Source of the DNA: Clostridia bacterium
GTDB taxonomy: Bacteria > Bacillota > Clostridia > Oscillospirales > CAG-272
DNA length: 35,429 bases
Assembly (NCBI GenBank): GCA_017461825.1
Contig: JAFTXB010000207.1
Coordinates: 1 to 35,429 of the forward strand
Direction of reading: 5' to 3'
Shown: positions 16,623-26,060 of the stretch, one piece after another
How positions within the stretch are numbered: position 1 is the first letter of the stretch
Layout of the letters: the number at the start of each line of letters is the position of its first letter
The notes under the pieces: model-generated
Told to the model about the DNA's origin: nothing
Database searches by the model: none
The model's input: the letters and a program-made list of their open reading frames with translations, nothing else
Made by a program: the position numbers and the translations under genes

Positions 16623-18245
16623 ATGAAAATAAGATTACCCGATATTGCATATGTTTTCAATGAGGAAAAAGAGTGCCGTACAATTAAATCGGAAATAAAT
16701 GATAGCATACTCGTATATTCGATACAAAATTCTTCATTAAAAGTTTCCATCATTGATAATGGCGAGGCATTGACTTATATTGTGCTTAAGTGGTTTTTAA
16801 AGGAGGATGAAAAGCGCCATGAACCGATACGGATCCTTGGAGATGCTTGGGAGAGAGGATACGGTGATCTCGAATGGCGAGGCATCGTACAGGATAGAAG
16901 CATGCCATGGTACTGCTTGGTTTCCAATGGTAGCGATACCGAACTTGATTACACCAATCGCCATACCGAAGGCTTTGGTGTAAAGGTTCGCCCTTCCGCT
17001 TTTTGCAGTTGGCAATATCTCGGAGATGAGGTGGTACTATTCTTAGATATACGATGTGGAGCAAAGGGTGTGCTATTAAACGGGAAGACTTTGGATGTAG
17101 CCGAAGTCCTGTTTAAAGACTTTTACAATCAGTCGGCGTATCAAAGCGGATGTGATTTTTGCAAATTAATGTGTACCGATCCGATTTTTCCAAAAGAAAC
17201 GGTTTATGGGTTTAACAATTGGTATTATGCCTACGGTGTCAGTTCTGATGCCGAGATAATGGAGGACACCGAACGTTTGGTTACTTCTTGCCAGGGAACA
17301 AATGTCAAACCCTATATGGTACTTGACGACGGCTGGCAAATCAATCGCGCCGATGCACCTTGGGACAGGGGCAATTCTCGCTTTCCGGACATGAGAGCCC
17401 TTGCAGAAAAGATTAAACAAAAAGGCGCTCGCCCCGGAATTTGGATTCGCCCCCTATCCGTTAGTGGGGAATCTTGTGACATTCCTGTTCAATGGAGACT
17501 GGAGCGAGAGCCGAGATATCTCGACCCTTCCCGTCCCGAAGTTTTGAAATATGTAGCAAAATGTGTTTCGACCTTAACCGATTGGGGATATGAATTGATC
17601 AAATATGATTTTGTAACCTTTGATATTATCGGGAAATGGGGATTTTCGGGTCCCGGTGTTTTGGCAGACGGAAACTGGAGCTTTTATAATCGAAGCAAAA
17701 CAACGGCAGAGATCATCGTTGATCTGTATCGTTGTATTCGTAACGCTTCCTCAGGTGCAGTACTGATTGGATGTAATGCAATCGGTCATCTATGCGCGGG
17801 TATGGTGGAAATCAATCGAACAGGTGATGATACCAGCGGAAAAGATTGGAAACGCACGCGCAGAATGGGGATAAATACGCTTGCGTTTCGCTCCATTCAG
17901 AATCGCGCATTTTACATGGCAGATGCAGATTGTGTGCCCATTACCCCAGCGGTATCATTTCAAGTAAATCGCCATTGGTTAAAGCTACTTTCGGCAAGCG
18001 ATTCGCCACTGTTTATCAGTTGGAACCCTCTTTGTAATGATGAGAAGATTAAAAAATCCGTAAGAGATGCCTTGATTCGAAATGCAGAAGGAACCGACAA
18101 GCTGATCCCTTTGGATTGGATGGAAAACAATTGCCCTTGTAAATGGTTGTTGAACGGTGAAAAAATAACAATTTCTTGGTTTAATAAAGAGATTTCACCA
18201 ATGACATCTCGTTTTATAGAGGTTATGCCTTGGGGGACTAGATAA
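16623..18245 (+). CDS. GH36-like alpha-galactosidase
   Basis: A 540-residue glycosidase of the GH36/GH27 clan. The N-terminal third is a beta-domain. The barrel begins near 195 (VYGFNNWYYAYG) and has LDDGWQ at 234-239. LIKYDFVTFD places the expected nucleophile at D329, and EINRTGDDTSG supplies the acid/base aspartate at D402 or D403. Such enzymes remove alpha-linked galactose from oligosaccharides. GH36 members often exceed 700 residues, so this is a short form, closest to GH36-like melibiase proteins of Clostridia. No signal peptide is visible. AGGAG lies five bases before the ATG. The gene stands alone between two hairpins that share a 10-bp arm. N-acetylgalactosaminidase or another alpha-linkage is also possible. 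Confidence 0.82.
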   Translation: MKIRLPDIAYVFNEEKECRTIKSEINDSILVYSIQNSSLKVSIIDNGEALTYIVLKWFLKEDEKRHEPIRILGDAWERGYGDLEWRGIVQDRSMPWYCLVSNGSDTELDYTNRHTEGFGVKVRPSAFCSWQYLGDEVVLFLDIRCGAKGVLLNGKTLDVAEVLFKDFYNQSAYQSGCDFCKLMCTDPIFPKETVYGFNNWYYAYGVSSDAEIMEDTERLVTSCQGTNVKPYMVLDDGWQINRADAPWDRGNSRFPDMRALAEKIKQKGARPGIWIRPLSVSGESCDIPVQWRLEREPRYLDPSRPEVLKYVAKCVSTLTDWGYELIKYDFVTFDIIGKWGFSGPGVLADGNWSFYNRSKTTAEIIVDLYRCIRNASSGAVLIGCNAIGHLCAGMVEINRTGDDTSGKDWKRTRRMGINTLAFRSIQNRAFYMADADCVPITPAVSFQVNRHWLKLLSASDSPLFISWNPLCNDEKIKKSVRDALIRNAEGTDKLIPLDWMENNCPCKWLLNGEKITISWFNKEISPMTSRFIEVMPWGTR

Positions 18246-18286
18246 TTTTATTTTTAGTAAAACTTTTTAGAAGAGGATAAATATTA

Positions 18287-18340
18287 ATGTCTGTCATCAA
18301 CAAGGTCGGAGCTGTCTCAAATGCGATAAAAAGCATTTGA
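18287..18340 (+). CDS. Possible 17-codon micro-ORF overlapping a terminator
   Basis: ATG at 18287 has AAGAGGA nine bases upstream and encodes MSVINKVGAVSNAIKSI before TGA. Its second half is also the terminator stem at 18312-18345. It could be a leader peptide, a remnant of a lost gene start, or chance. Confidence 0.25.
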   Translation: MSVINKVGAVSNAIKSI

Positions 18341-18352
18341 GGCAGTTTCTTT
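18312..18352 (+). terminator. Terminator after the GH36 gene
   Basis: CTGTCTCAAATGC (18312-18324) pairs with GCATTTGAGGCAG (18333-18345) with one mismatch. TTTCTTTTT follows, typical of an intrinsic terminator. Confidence 0.75.
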
Positions 18353-18401
18353 TTGGCTATCTTAATGTGACAGCCCCCTTTTTTTGTAAAAAATACCCCG
18401 T

Positions 18402-18474
18402 ATCACCCAAAAATCACCCATCTCATCCGAAAAATCACCCGTAAATCACCCAAAAATCACCCGTGATGGGTGAT
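18402..18474. promoter_or_regulatory. Helically phased ATCACCC site array
   Basis: ATCACCC occurs exactly at 18402, 18413, 18434, 18445 and 18456, with a degenerate copy (CTCATCC) near 18422. Starts fall 10-11 bases apart, so all sites face one side of the helix. The last copy is mirrored by GGGTGAT at 18468-18474. A possible -10 box TATACT follows at 18497-18502. This has the look of a multi-site operator for the downstream pair of genes. The rest of the 318-base gap (18246-18563) holds the micro-ORF and terminator listed separately. Confidence 0.6.
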
Positions 18475-18563
18475 ATACAAACACAGTTTCGTATGTTATA
18501 CTAATATCAGCGACAAACGAAAGAACAACGGCGTTTGCAAAAAAGAAAACGGAGGTGATGCAA

Positions 18564-19007
18564 GTGGTACAAGGCAAAGTCCTTTTTGACAGGTTCGAGT
18601 TTCCCGTGATCAGAGGACTTGACTATCTGATGGACGAAGAGAACCCAAGCACGGATTATCTGTTTATCAACGAGCCGCGCGAAAGATTTTCGATGTACTT
18701 TGAGCGAGGGCAAAAGCCCTTTGAGGTCATGGAAAACGGCGCGACGGATAAAGAGTACTGTCTGTTCCAAATGAGGCGACCGAACAGAACGATACACTTT
18801 TACTGTCCCGAGCGGCTGCCTGACAGAGAATCGGTGATGTGGTATTTTTACGTTGAGATCTTCGACGGAAACGGGCGATCTCACGTTCTGCCCGGTCAGA
18901 TGCGAGTGGTGCTTGCAGACGGCTGCCTTCGTATGAGCGGCGGAAAAGAGAAATTTATTGAAATATTGGAGAACGTACAGTTAGCAGAAGCGGGAATTAC
19001 CGCTTGA
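18564..19007 (+). CDS. 147-residue hypothetical protein upstream of the giant surface protein
   Basis: The product is not recognised. It is acidic and soluble in appearance, with no signal peptide or membrane segment. Notable phrases are FDRFEFPVIRGLDYLMDEEN, PRERFSMYFERG, YCLFQMRRPNRTIHFYCPER and MWYFYVEIFDGNGRSH, which suggest a compact beta-rich fold. The GGAGG at 18551-18555 is best placed (8 bases) for the GTG at 18564; the ATG at 18558 would be only two bases from it. It ends 25 bases before the start of the 2338-residue surface protein and shares the same upstream ATCACCC array, so the two probably form an operon. A regulatory or chaperone-like role toward the large protein is conceivable but unproven. 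Confidence 0.6.
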   Translation: MVQGKVLFDRFEFPVIRGLDYLMDEENPSTDYLFINEPRERFSMYFERGQKPFEVMENGATDKEYCLFQMRRPNRTIHFYCPERLPDRESVMWYFYVEIFDGNGRSHVLPGQMRVVLADGCLRMSGGKEKFIEILENVQLAEAGITA

Positions 19008-19032
19008 AGGACAAATGATAGGAGGATCTATA

Positions 19033-22000
19033 ATGAAAACATCAATGAAAAAATTAACGAGCTTGTTTGTGGCACTGATGACAGTGCTTGGCATGGTAGC
19101 CTTGGTGCTGCCAACTATACAAATTTCATCAAGTGCCGGTAACGCCACTTCGGTTACGCTGACACCAACCGAGGGAGAGCCGATTCAACTGGTGGAAGAC
19201 GTAGAAACGGCAACCTATTCATGGGTTGCGGAAACGGCAACCTTAACGCTCAACGGCTGGAGCGGGCAGAGGATCACCTCAAACGGTGATGTCTTCCTGC
19301 ACCTCAAGGGCACCAACACCATCACTATGGATCCCAATGCGACCGGCACGTCGCAGATCGGTTTGGATCTCGATTCCTGCGGAGGTACCGCAATCATAAG
19401 TGCTGACGATGGCGGCGTTTTGAACATTGAAGGAAACTTAAAAACCCAGTTTTCTGCTATTGCGGGATCGTTGTACGTTGCCAACGGAACCGTGAACATT
19501 GATGTTAGCACTACCGCCGGCGGGCAGCTGTACGGTATTGAAAGAAGCCTGAGCTTTAACGCCTCTGCCACCAAGGCGGCAGAGGTCAACGTTACCATCA
19601 AACGCACGGGTGACAGCAACAGTACGATTTACGGTGTGTATAATTCAACACGTGTAGATAGCCGTGGAAATGTCGCCATAAACGTATCCTTGACAGGTAA
19701 TGAAAATGATACGCTGATTGGTCTTGACACCCTAACCGTTTATAAGGCTGCGCCCCAGATCAAGGTCAAGCTTGAAAACGGAGCGGGCGACGCGAACTCT
19801 CGCCGTGCGGTAGAGAGTTGCGAAGGTATTTCTCTGACCGAGGGCGGTAGAGTTGAGCTCAATGGAAGAATATACAGCTATTCTCTTCCTATCTACACAA
19901 ACCCCAACACAGTGACCACAACACCCGCAGACAACGAATACGTCTGGATCGAGACGGATGGAAGCGCAATGAATTCCAGTAAATTCATTCTTTGCAATCT
20001 TGACGGAACGACCTGCTACAAGACGGTTTTTGAGTATGCGACAGAGCCGGCGGCACTGAAATGGGTTGGAGAAGGGCATTTTGAAATCCCTGCCACCGTT
20101 GTGGAGGACAATGTCTCTCTCAATTTGATGGCGGGTATCCGAGGCGCAACTTACTATACCTCTCATAATAATTATTGGAATTTTGAGGTGATCGAGGGCA
20201 CGTTGCCCGAAGGGTTGGTGCTTTCTGCTAACAGCGGCGTGCTGAACGGTCAGGTCAAGACCCCTTGCGAAGCAGGCAACGTAAAGATTCGCGTCACCGA
20301 TCGCGCGGGGACTTATTATAATACTGCCGATGACAGAAGCGTGGTATTTACCATCCCTTACGGTGCGTGTGCGGATAAGGACCGTTTCCTGACCGTGGGC
20401 GATGCCGATCCGCTGGAAATGAAGCAGGACGGCTCGGGTTCGGGATGGAGCTACGATGCTGAGACCTTGACGCTGACCTTGAACAACTATAACGGCGGTC
20501 CTATCAAGGCGGAGCGACCCTTCAATATCCATTTGACGGAAACCAATACCGTAACCCTTGACGATGCTATTCAGGATACACAATACAGAAGCTACGGTAT
20601 CTGGCTGGATACCAAGGCATCGGAGGCACTGAATATCACCGCGGACGACGGCGGTGTGCTCAATATTAAGGGCACCTCGATGACAACCGATTTTTCGCTG
20701 ATGAATGTTAACCGGGTCAATATTGTCAACGGAACGCTCAATCTGACGGCAAAATCCGATTTTTCAAACGGAACCTATAGGGTGGGTGTCGGCTTTCTCG
20801 CATCCGTTACCTTCCAAGAGAATGTTGATAAAGCCGCTGCCGTTACCGTCGATCTGGAAAATACCCACGCGACAATATCTGCAAAGCTCACCGGAAACGG
20901 AACCGACTATAACGCCGGAAATATCAATATTTATGACCGCGACAATGTGACTGTAAACGTATCCGTCAAGGGAAACGCCAATACCGAAGGGTGGGCACTC
21001 TCGATGCTGAATGCCATCAACACCAACGCCGTGGTTACCGCAGTTGCGAATAATGGCGGCAGCAACAGCAAGGACTGCCTCGCATTACGAGGTTTTAGCG
21101 GTATCGTTTTAAAAGCGGGCGGTAAGGTGGATTTGACGGGCAAGGTACAATCTTATTCCCTTTATACCGTGGCAAGCCCCAATACCGTTACCACCACTCC
21201 TGCCAACAACGGCTACTATTGGTGTGATACCGATTCTCACTACTACTACACCATGTACGAGCTACGGGATTTGTATGACCAGCCCCTTACGCACACGGTA
21301 TTTGAATACTCTGCCGAAAAAGCGCCCTTTAAGTGGACGGGTGATGGATTGATCTCCATTCCGGGCGGATCCATGGGGGATTCTGTTCAGATCGACCTGC
21401 AGGCAGCTCTCGTTGGCGCTCACGGATATTATTCAAGTGCCGGCTACTGTCAGCTTGAGATTATTGAAGGTAGCCTTCCTAAGGGCTTGAGTGTGGGTCT
21501 CTATAACCATATGATCGTTGGTACGGTAAGCGCGCCTTGCGATGCGGGCGTTGTTAAGATCCGCGCGACCGATTGCGGAGGAACCTTCTCCGATGATAGT
21601 GATGACAGAGTAATCGAGTTTGAGTTAAGTTACGGTGCCTTTACAACCAATAAGCCCGTTACCGGAATTGCTCTTGATAAGGATACCCTGACATTGGAAA
21701 ATACCGGAACCGGCACGGTAAATGTTACCGTAACCCCCTCCGACGCAGCGTATCCTTACGTGACGGGTACGCAGGTAGGCAGTACCGGAGAGGTTTCTGT
21801 CTACAATATTTCCGAGCCTTTAGAGGGTGTGAGCGTTATCACCCTGAAGGCATGGGGAACTGCCGGAGCATACGTATATGACATCAAAACCGTTGAACTT
21901 GGTCTGTCCAAGATCTTGACTGTCTACGTCAAAGAAGCAATGCCCGAGCTTTCCATTGATTACCAAGGCGAAAGACTGAGCGGGCTTCAAATTGGCAAGA

Positions 22001-25000
22001 ACTACCGCATCACTCCCGAGGGGCTTGATCCCGTTGAGTTTACTGCGGACTCTTACTACTATGCGATCCCCGAGGCATGGATGGGCAAGACGGTCAGTAT
22101 TGTTTGTCTCAATGCCGAAGAAAACTGCAACAGCCCTGCGCAGGAGCTGGTAATTCCCGAAAGACCTGCGGCTCCCACGCCCGGCAAGACCGATGCATCC
22201 GGCGCGGAGGCCAACGACGGCAGCATTACGGGCGTTGCCGACACGATGCAATACAAGCAAGAGAGCCAGGATTCCTGGTACTCGGTCTACAGTGACGCGG
22301 TGAACCATCTGGGCATTGGCACCTATCACGTCAGATATCGCTCCACCGATACTGCGTTTGCAAGTAAAACCGCAACCGTTGTCATCGGCTACGGTGAGCT
22401 TGCTTTTACCGACAACGCAACATTTGATATTCCGGGCGACGAGATCAGTACCGATGTTTCGATCAACGTCAGCATGGGTGTCAGCGGCGGCAAAAAGCCC
22501 TACACCTTTAGCATCAACGGCCCCACGTGGCTTTCGATCAACGCCACCACGGGTGTCATCAGCGGCACCCGCCCCGACAGCGAGCAGGATGCAACCACGG
22601 CAACCGTTACGGTGACCGACGGCGACAGCAACAGCAAGTCGATCACGATCAATGTGGGTGCTGTCGTTCTGCCTCACGTACACGTGTACGATCAGCAAAA
22701 GATTGAGGAAACCTATAAGAAATCCGATGCCGACTGTGAAAACCCCGCGTACTACTATTACAGCTGCGTGTGCCTCATCAGGGGCTCTGAAGCCTTTGCG
22801 CACGGCGAAAAGCTCGGTCACGATTACACCGAGCAGATTGAGGACGAGGCGCATCTGAAAACCAAGGGTGCCGACTGTCAGCACAAAAACGTTTATTGGT
22901 ACGATTGCTCGCGCTGTGCGGCAAACGCAAAGGACGATCCCGCGGCAACCGATAAGTTCTACAACGGAACGTCGGTTGGAGATCACTCCTTTGACACCGA
23001 AAACTGGGGATACCGTGGAGCCGAGGGGCATGCGCACCTTTGTACGGTAGAAAACTGCGGTGCGCACGATACTCCCGTGGCGCACACCCCCGGCGACGAG
23101 GCAACCGAGCTGGCTCCCCAGCTTTGCACGGCCTGCTCCTATGAGATCGCGCCCAAAAAGCCTCACGTGCACACCATTCAAAAGAAGAACGCTGCAACTC
23201 CCGACTGTACCAACACGGGTAACATCGCGTACTACTACTGCACGGGGCTTTGCGGCAAGTATTTCTCGGACGAGGCGGGAACACAGGAGATCGCGGATAA
23301 GACCAGCGTCATTCTTTCGGCGCTTGGACACGACTACAGCGAGAAGCTTCAAAATGAGGCGCACGTCAAGGGCGGCGGCTCCAACTGTCAGGAGCTCTAC
23401 GTCTACTGGTACAACTGCTCGCGCTGTACGGCATGCGCCAAGGACGACGCGGGTGCCGCAGATAAGTTCTATACGGGAACGCTGTACGGCAACCACGAGT
23501 ATGATCAGACCAAATTTGCCTATCGGGATGCCGAGGGGCACGCGCGTGTTTGTAAGATCGAGGGCTGCGGCGCGCACGATATGCTGCGCAATCACAACAA
23601 GGATACGTCATCCTATCGCACCGACGGAACCAACCACTGGTACGTCTGCTCCGATTGCGGCTACGAAATGGATGTTACGGCACACGTCTACACCAACGCT
23701 TGCGACACCGAATGCAACGTCTGTAGCTATACCCGATCCATTACGCACCAATATAAAGAAACGCTGACCAAGAACGCCAACAAGCATTGGTATGAGTGCT
23801 CGGTTTGCAGTGCCAAGAAGGAGGAGGCTGATCACGACTATGACCATGCCTGCGACACCACCTGCGACACCTGCGGACACACCCGTTCGATCACGCACAG
23901 CTACTCCAATGAGTGGACAAAGGATGAAAACAAGCATTGGCACGTTTGCACGGTCTGCGGCTCGAAGAAGGACGAGGCAACTCACACCCCCGGCGCGGCG
24001 GCAACCGAGACCACGCCTCAAACCTGTAATATCTGCGGATACGTGATCGCCCCCGCGACGGGACATATCACGCACACCCCTGTCGATGCATGGTCGCACA
24101 ACGAAACCCACCACTGGCACGCGTGTGTTGGATGTCTGGAGCAACAGTTTGAAAAGACAGAGCACGTCTATGACAACGCCTGCGACACCGACTGCAACGT
24201 CTGCGGATACACCCGTACCGTTACGCATCAGTACGGAGACGAATGGTCAAAGAATGAGACCAAGCATTGGCACGAATGCTCGGTCTGCGGAGCCAAAAAG
24301 GAAGAGGCGGATCACGTCTTTGACAATGCTTGCGATACTGCCTGCAACACCTGCGGCGCTACGCGCGAAACCACCCACAGCTATTCGCAAACGCTGTTTA
24401 AGAACGATGGCAAGCACTGGTACGAGTGTACCTCTTGCGGAGCAAAGAAGGATGAAGCAGATCACTCCTTTGATCATGCCTGCGATCCCTCCTGCGATCT
24501 CTGCGGCTATACACGCTCGGTATCTCACAGCTACGCGCAGGAATGGTTCAGCAATGAAACCCGACATTGGCACGCCTGCACGGTCTGCGGAGCCAAAAAG
24601 GATGAGGCGACCCACACGGCAGGAGCTGCCGCTACGGAGACAACGCCTCAGGTCTGCACGGTCTGCGGTTATATCATAGCCCCTGCCACGGGTCACACAA
24701 CTCACACCCCCGCCGATACATGGTCGAGTGATGCAACGCACCACTGGCACGAATGTACGGGCTGTCATGGTCAACAGCTTGACAAAGCAGAGCACGTCTA
24801 TGACAATTCCTGCGACACCGACTGCAACGTCTGCGGTAAAATCAGAACGGTAACCCACGATTACCGTGCGGAGTGGCAGAAAAATGAGAGCGGACATTGG
24901 CACGAATGCGCGGTCTGCTCGGCAAAGAAGGATGAGGGCGCCCACACGCCCGGTGCGGCTGCAACGGAGACAACGCCTCAGGTCTGCACGGTCTGCGGAT

Positions 25001-26049
25001 ACGTGATCGCGCCCGCAACGGGACACCTGACCTGCTCGGGCGGAATCAAGCAAAACGGGCAGTCGGCAACCTGTACCGCCGACGGCTGGAAGGATTACTA
25101 CAAATGCGAGGGCTGTGAAAAGCTCTATGAGGACGCAAATTGCAGCGTTCCGATCTCCGATCTTGCGGCATGGAAGGCGGGCAACGGAAAGCTGGCTGCC
25201 GCGCATAACCACGGCACAGCTTGGAAGTCCGATGCCAACAACCACTGGAACGAGTGCGCGTGCGGAGACAAGGCAAACGTAGCTCCCCACGCGGATGCCG
25301 ATAAAAACGGCAAGTGCGATGTTTGTGATCGCACCGTACCGATTACCGAGCCCGGCAAAGAACCCGGCACAGAACCCGGCACCGAGCCCGGCACCACGCC
25401 CGGCAACAACGGGATCAAGATCGAGAACCCCGAAAGCGGCGCGTCGGTTCAGATCCCCGAGGGCAGCAGCGCAAACGTCCCCGACGGAGCTGTATTTGAG
25501 GTGGCGGAGCTTCCCAAGACCGAGATTGCCGAGAAAACGGTCGCTCGTATCACGGAAACGGTAGAGGGCAGCGCGGAGGTGCTGGCAGTTTACGATCTCT
25601 CCCTGCTTCTGGACGGAGCCACCGTACAACCCAACGGCAAGCTTCTCGTTACGCTCCCCGCCATTGAGGGCGATTTCGACCGCATAAAGGTTCTGTATAT
25701 CGCCGATGACGGCAGCGTGGAGGAATGTGTGACCGCACTCAACGAGGACGGCACGGTTTCCTTTGTGACCGACCACTTCTCCAAATATGTGGTTGTCGGT
25801 GTAACGGACGGCAAAGAAGGCGGCGGACTTTCCACAGGCATTATTGTGCTGATTGTTATCATTGTGATCCTGATACTGAGCATCGGCGGTTTTGCGATCT
25901 GGTGGTTTGTGATCGAGAAAAAGAGCTTTTCTGATCTGGTTGAGACGGTCAAAAAGTACCTGCGTGCAGTGGGGAAAAAAGCGTCTGTAGCCGACGCTGC
26001 CGAGTTGGACGACGAGAGCCATGCGGATAGCGAATCGAACGACCAATAA
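19033..26049 (+). CDS. Giant surface protein with Cys/His-rich repeats and C-terminal membrane anchor
   Basis: A 2338-residue secreted protein. A signal peptide (about 1-38) is followed by two copies of a carbohydrate-binding, beta-helix-like unit (TLTLNGWSGQRI and TLTLNNYNGGPI, each leading to HL-x-T-N-T and ADDGGVLNI). Near 1150-1205 is a putative Ig-like domain (GPTWLSINATTGVISGTRPD). Residues about 1214-2100 hold the repeats: ten HW-H/Y/N-x-C segments, mostly C-x2-C, six of the CD-x2-C-x2-C type followed by TH or SH, and four TPQ-C-x2-C-type units ending in GH. After a Pro/Gly/Glu linker near 2106 comes a beta-domain (SGASVQIPEGSSANVPDGAV). The membrane segment is IIVLIVIIVILILSIGGFAI, near 2268-2292, with a charged cytoplasmic tail. 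Start 19033 has TAGGAGG seven bases upstream. Similar repeats occur in clostridial surface proteins; metal or glycan binding is inferred. Confidence 0.8.
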   Translation: MKTSMKKLTSLFVALMTVLGMVALVLPTIQISSSAGNATSVTLTPTEGEPIQLVEDVETATYSWVAETATLTLNGWSGQRITSNGDVFLHLKGTNTITMDPNATGTSQIGLDLDSCGGTAIISADDGGVLNIEGNLKTQFSAIAGSLYVANGTVNIDVSTTAGGQLYGIERSLSFNASATKAAEVNVTIKRTGDSNSTIYGVYNSTRVDSRGNVAINVSLTGNENDTLIGLDTLTVYKAAPQIKVKLENGAGDANSRRAVESCEGISLTEGGRVELNGRIYSYSLPIYTNPNTVTTTPADNEYVWIETDGSAMNSSKFILCNLDGTTCYKTVFEYATEPAALKWVGEGHFEIPATVVEDNVSLNLMAGIRGATYYTSHNNYWNFEVIEGTLPEGLVLSANSGVLNGQVKTPCEAGNVKIRVTDRAGTYYNTADDRSVVFTIPYGACADKDRFLTVGDADPLEMKQDGSGSGWSYDAETLTLTLNNYNGGPIKAERPFNIHLTETNTVTLDDAIQDTQYRSYGIWLDTKASEALNITADDGGVLNIKGTSMTTDFSLMNVNRVNIVNGTLNLTAKSDFSNGTYRVGVGFLASVTFQENVDKAAAVTVDLENTHATISAKLTGNGTDYNAGNINIYDRDNVTVNVSVKGNANTEGWALSMLNAINTNAVVTAVANNGGSNSKDCLALRGFSGIVLKAGGKVDLTGKVQSYSLYTVASPNTVTTTPANNGYYWCDTDSHYYYTMYELRDLYDQPLTHTVFEYSAEKAPFKWTGDGLISIPGGSMGDSVQIDLQAALVGAHGYYSSAGYCQLEIIEGSLPKGLSVGLYNHMIVGTVSAPCDAGVVKIRATDCGGTFSDDSDDRVIEFELSYGAFTTNKPVTGIALDKDTLTLENTGTGTVNVTVTPSDAAYPYVTGTQVGSTGEVSVYNISEPLEGVSVITLKAWGTAGAYVYDIKTVELGLSKILTVYVKEAMPELSIDYQGERLSGLQIGKNYRITPEGLDPVEFTADSYYYAIPEAWMGKTVSIVCLNAEENCNSPAQELVIPERPAAPTPGKTDASGAEANDGSITGVADTMQYKQESQDSWYSVYSDAVNHLGIGTYHVRYRSTDTAFASKTATVVIGYGELAFTDNATFDIPGDEISTDVSINVSMGVSGGKKPYTFSINGPTWLSINATTGVISGTRPDSEQDATTATVTVTDGDSNSKSITINVGAVVLPHVHVYDQQKIEETYKKSDADCENPAYYYYSCVCLIRGSEAFAHGEKLGHDYTEQIEDEAHLKTKGADCQHKNVYWYDCSRCAANAKDDPAATDKFYNGTSVGDHSFDTENWGYRGAEGHAHLCTVENCGAHDTPVAHTPGDEATELAPQLCTACSYEIAPKKPHVHTIQKKNAATPDCTNTGNIAYYYCTGLCGKYFSDEAGTQEIADKTSVILSALGHDYSEKLQNEAHVKGGGSNCQELYVYWYNCSRCTACAKDDAGAADKFYTGTLYGNHEYDQTKFAYRDAEGHARVCKIEGCGAHDMLRNHNKDTSSYRTDGTNHWYVCSDCGYEMDVTAHVYTNACDTECNVCSYTRSITHQYKETLTKNANKHWYECSVCSAKKEEADHDYDHACDTTCDTCGHTRSITHSYSNEWTKDENKHWHVCTVCGSKKDEATHTPGAAATETTPQTCNICGYVIAPATGHITHTPVDAWSHNETHHWHACVGCLEQQFEKTEHVYDNACDTDCNVCGYTRTVTHQYGDEWSKNETKHWHECSVCGAKKEEADHVFDNACDTACNTCGATRETTHSYSQTLFKNDGKHWYECTSCGAKKDEADHSFDHACDPSCDLCGYTRSVSHSYAQEWFSNETRHWHACTVCGAKKDEATHTAGAAATETTPQVCTVCGYIIAPATGHTTHTPADTWSSDATHHWHECTGCHGQQLDKAEHVYDNSCDTDCNVCGKIRTVTHDYRAEWQKNESGHWHECAVCSAKKDEGAHTPGAAATETTPQVCTVCGYVIAPATGHLTCSGGIKQNGQSATCTADGWKDYYKCEGCEKLYEDANCSVPISDLAAWKAGNGKLAAAHNHGTAWKSDANNHWNECACGDKANVAPHADADKNGKCDVCDRTVPITEPGKEPGTEPGTEPGTTPGNNGIKIENPESGASVQIPEGSSANVPDGAVFEVAELPKTEIAEKTVARITETVEGSAEVLAVYDLSLLLDGATVQPNGKLLVTLPAIEGDFDRIKVLYIADDGSVEECVTALNEDGTVSFVTDHFSKYVVVGVTDGKEGGGLSTGIIVLIVIIVILILSIGGFAIWWFVIEKKSFSDLVETVKKYLRAVGKKASVADAAELDDESHADSESNDQ
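22672..25340 (+). repeat. Coding tandem repeats, Cys/His-rich
   Basis: This part of the giant gene encodes the repeated HW-x-x-C-x2-C and CD-x2-C-x2-CG units. Copies are diverged but near-identical blocks recur, for example the code for TTPQVCTVCGY appears twice. Such repeats invite recombination and length change between strains. Confidence 0.7.
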
Positions 26050-26060
26050 AGATCAATAAT

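Noticed and set aside
18402..18474. CRISPR array
   Set aside because: The repeated unit is only 7 bases at 10-11-base spacing, far shorter than CRISPR repeats and spacers; no cas genes are present.
21820..23595. Long open frame (591 codons) on the minus strand inside the giant surface gene
   Set aside because: It lies opposite a repetitive coding frame with strong codon bias and has no convincing ribosome-binding site or domain; it is a shadow of the plus-strand gene.
24247..26046. 599-codon minus-strand frame inside the giant surface gene
   Set aside because: Same reason: composition of the opposite strand of a repeat gene, no recognisable protein motif.
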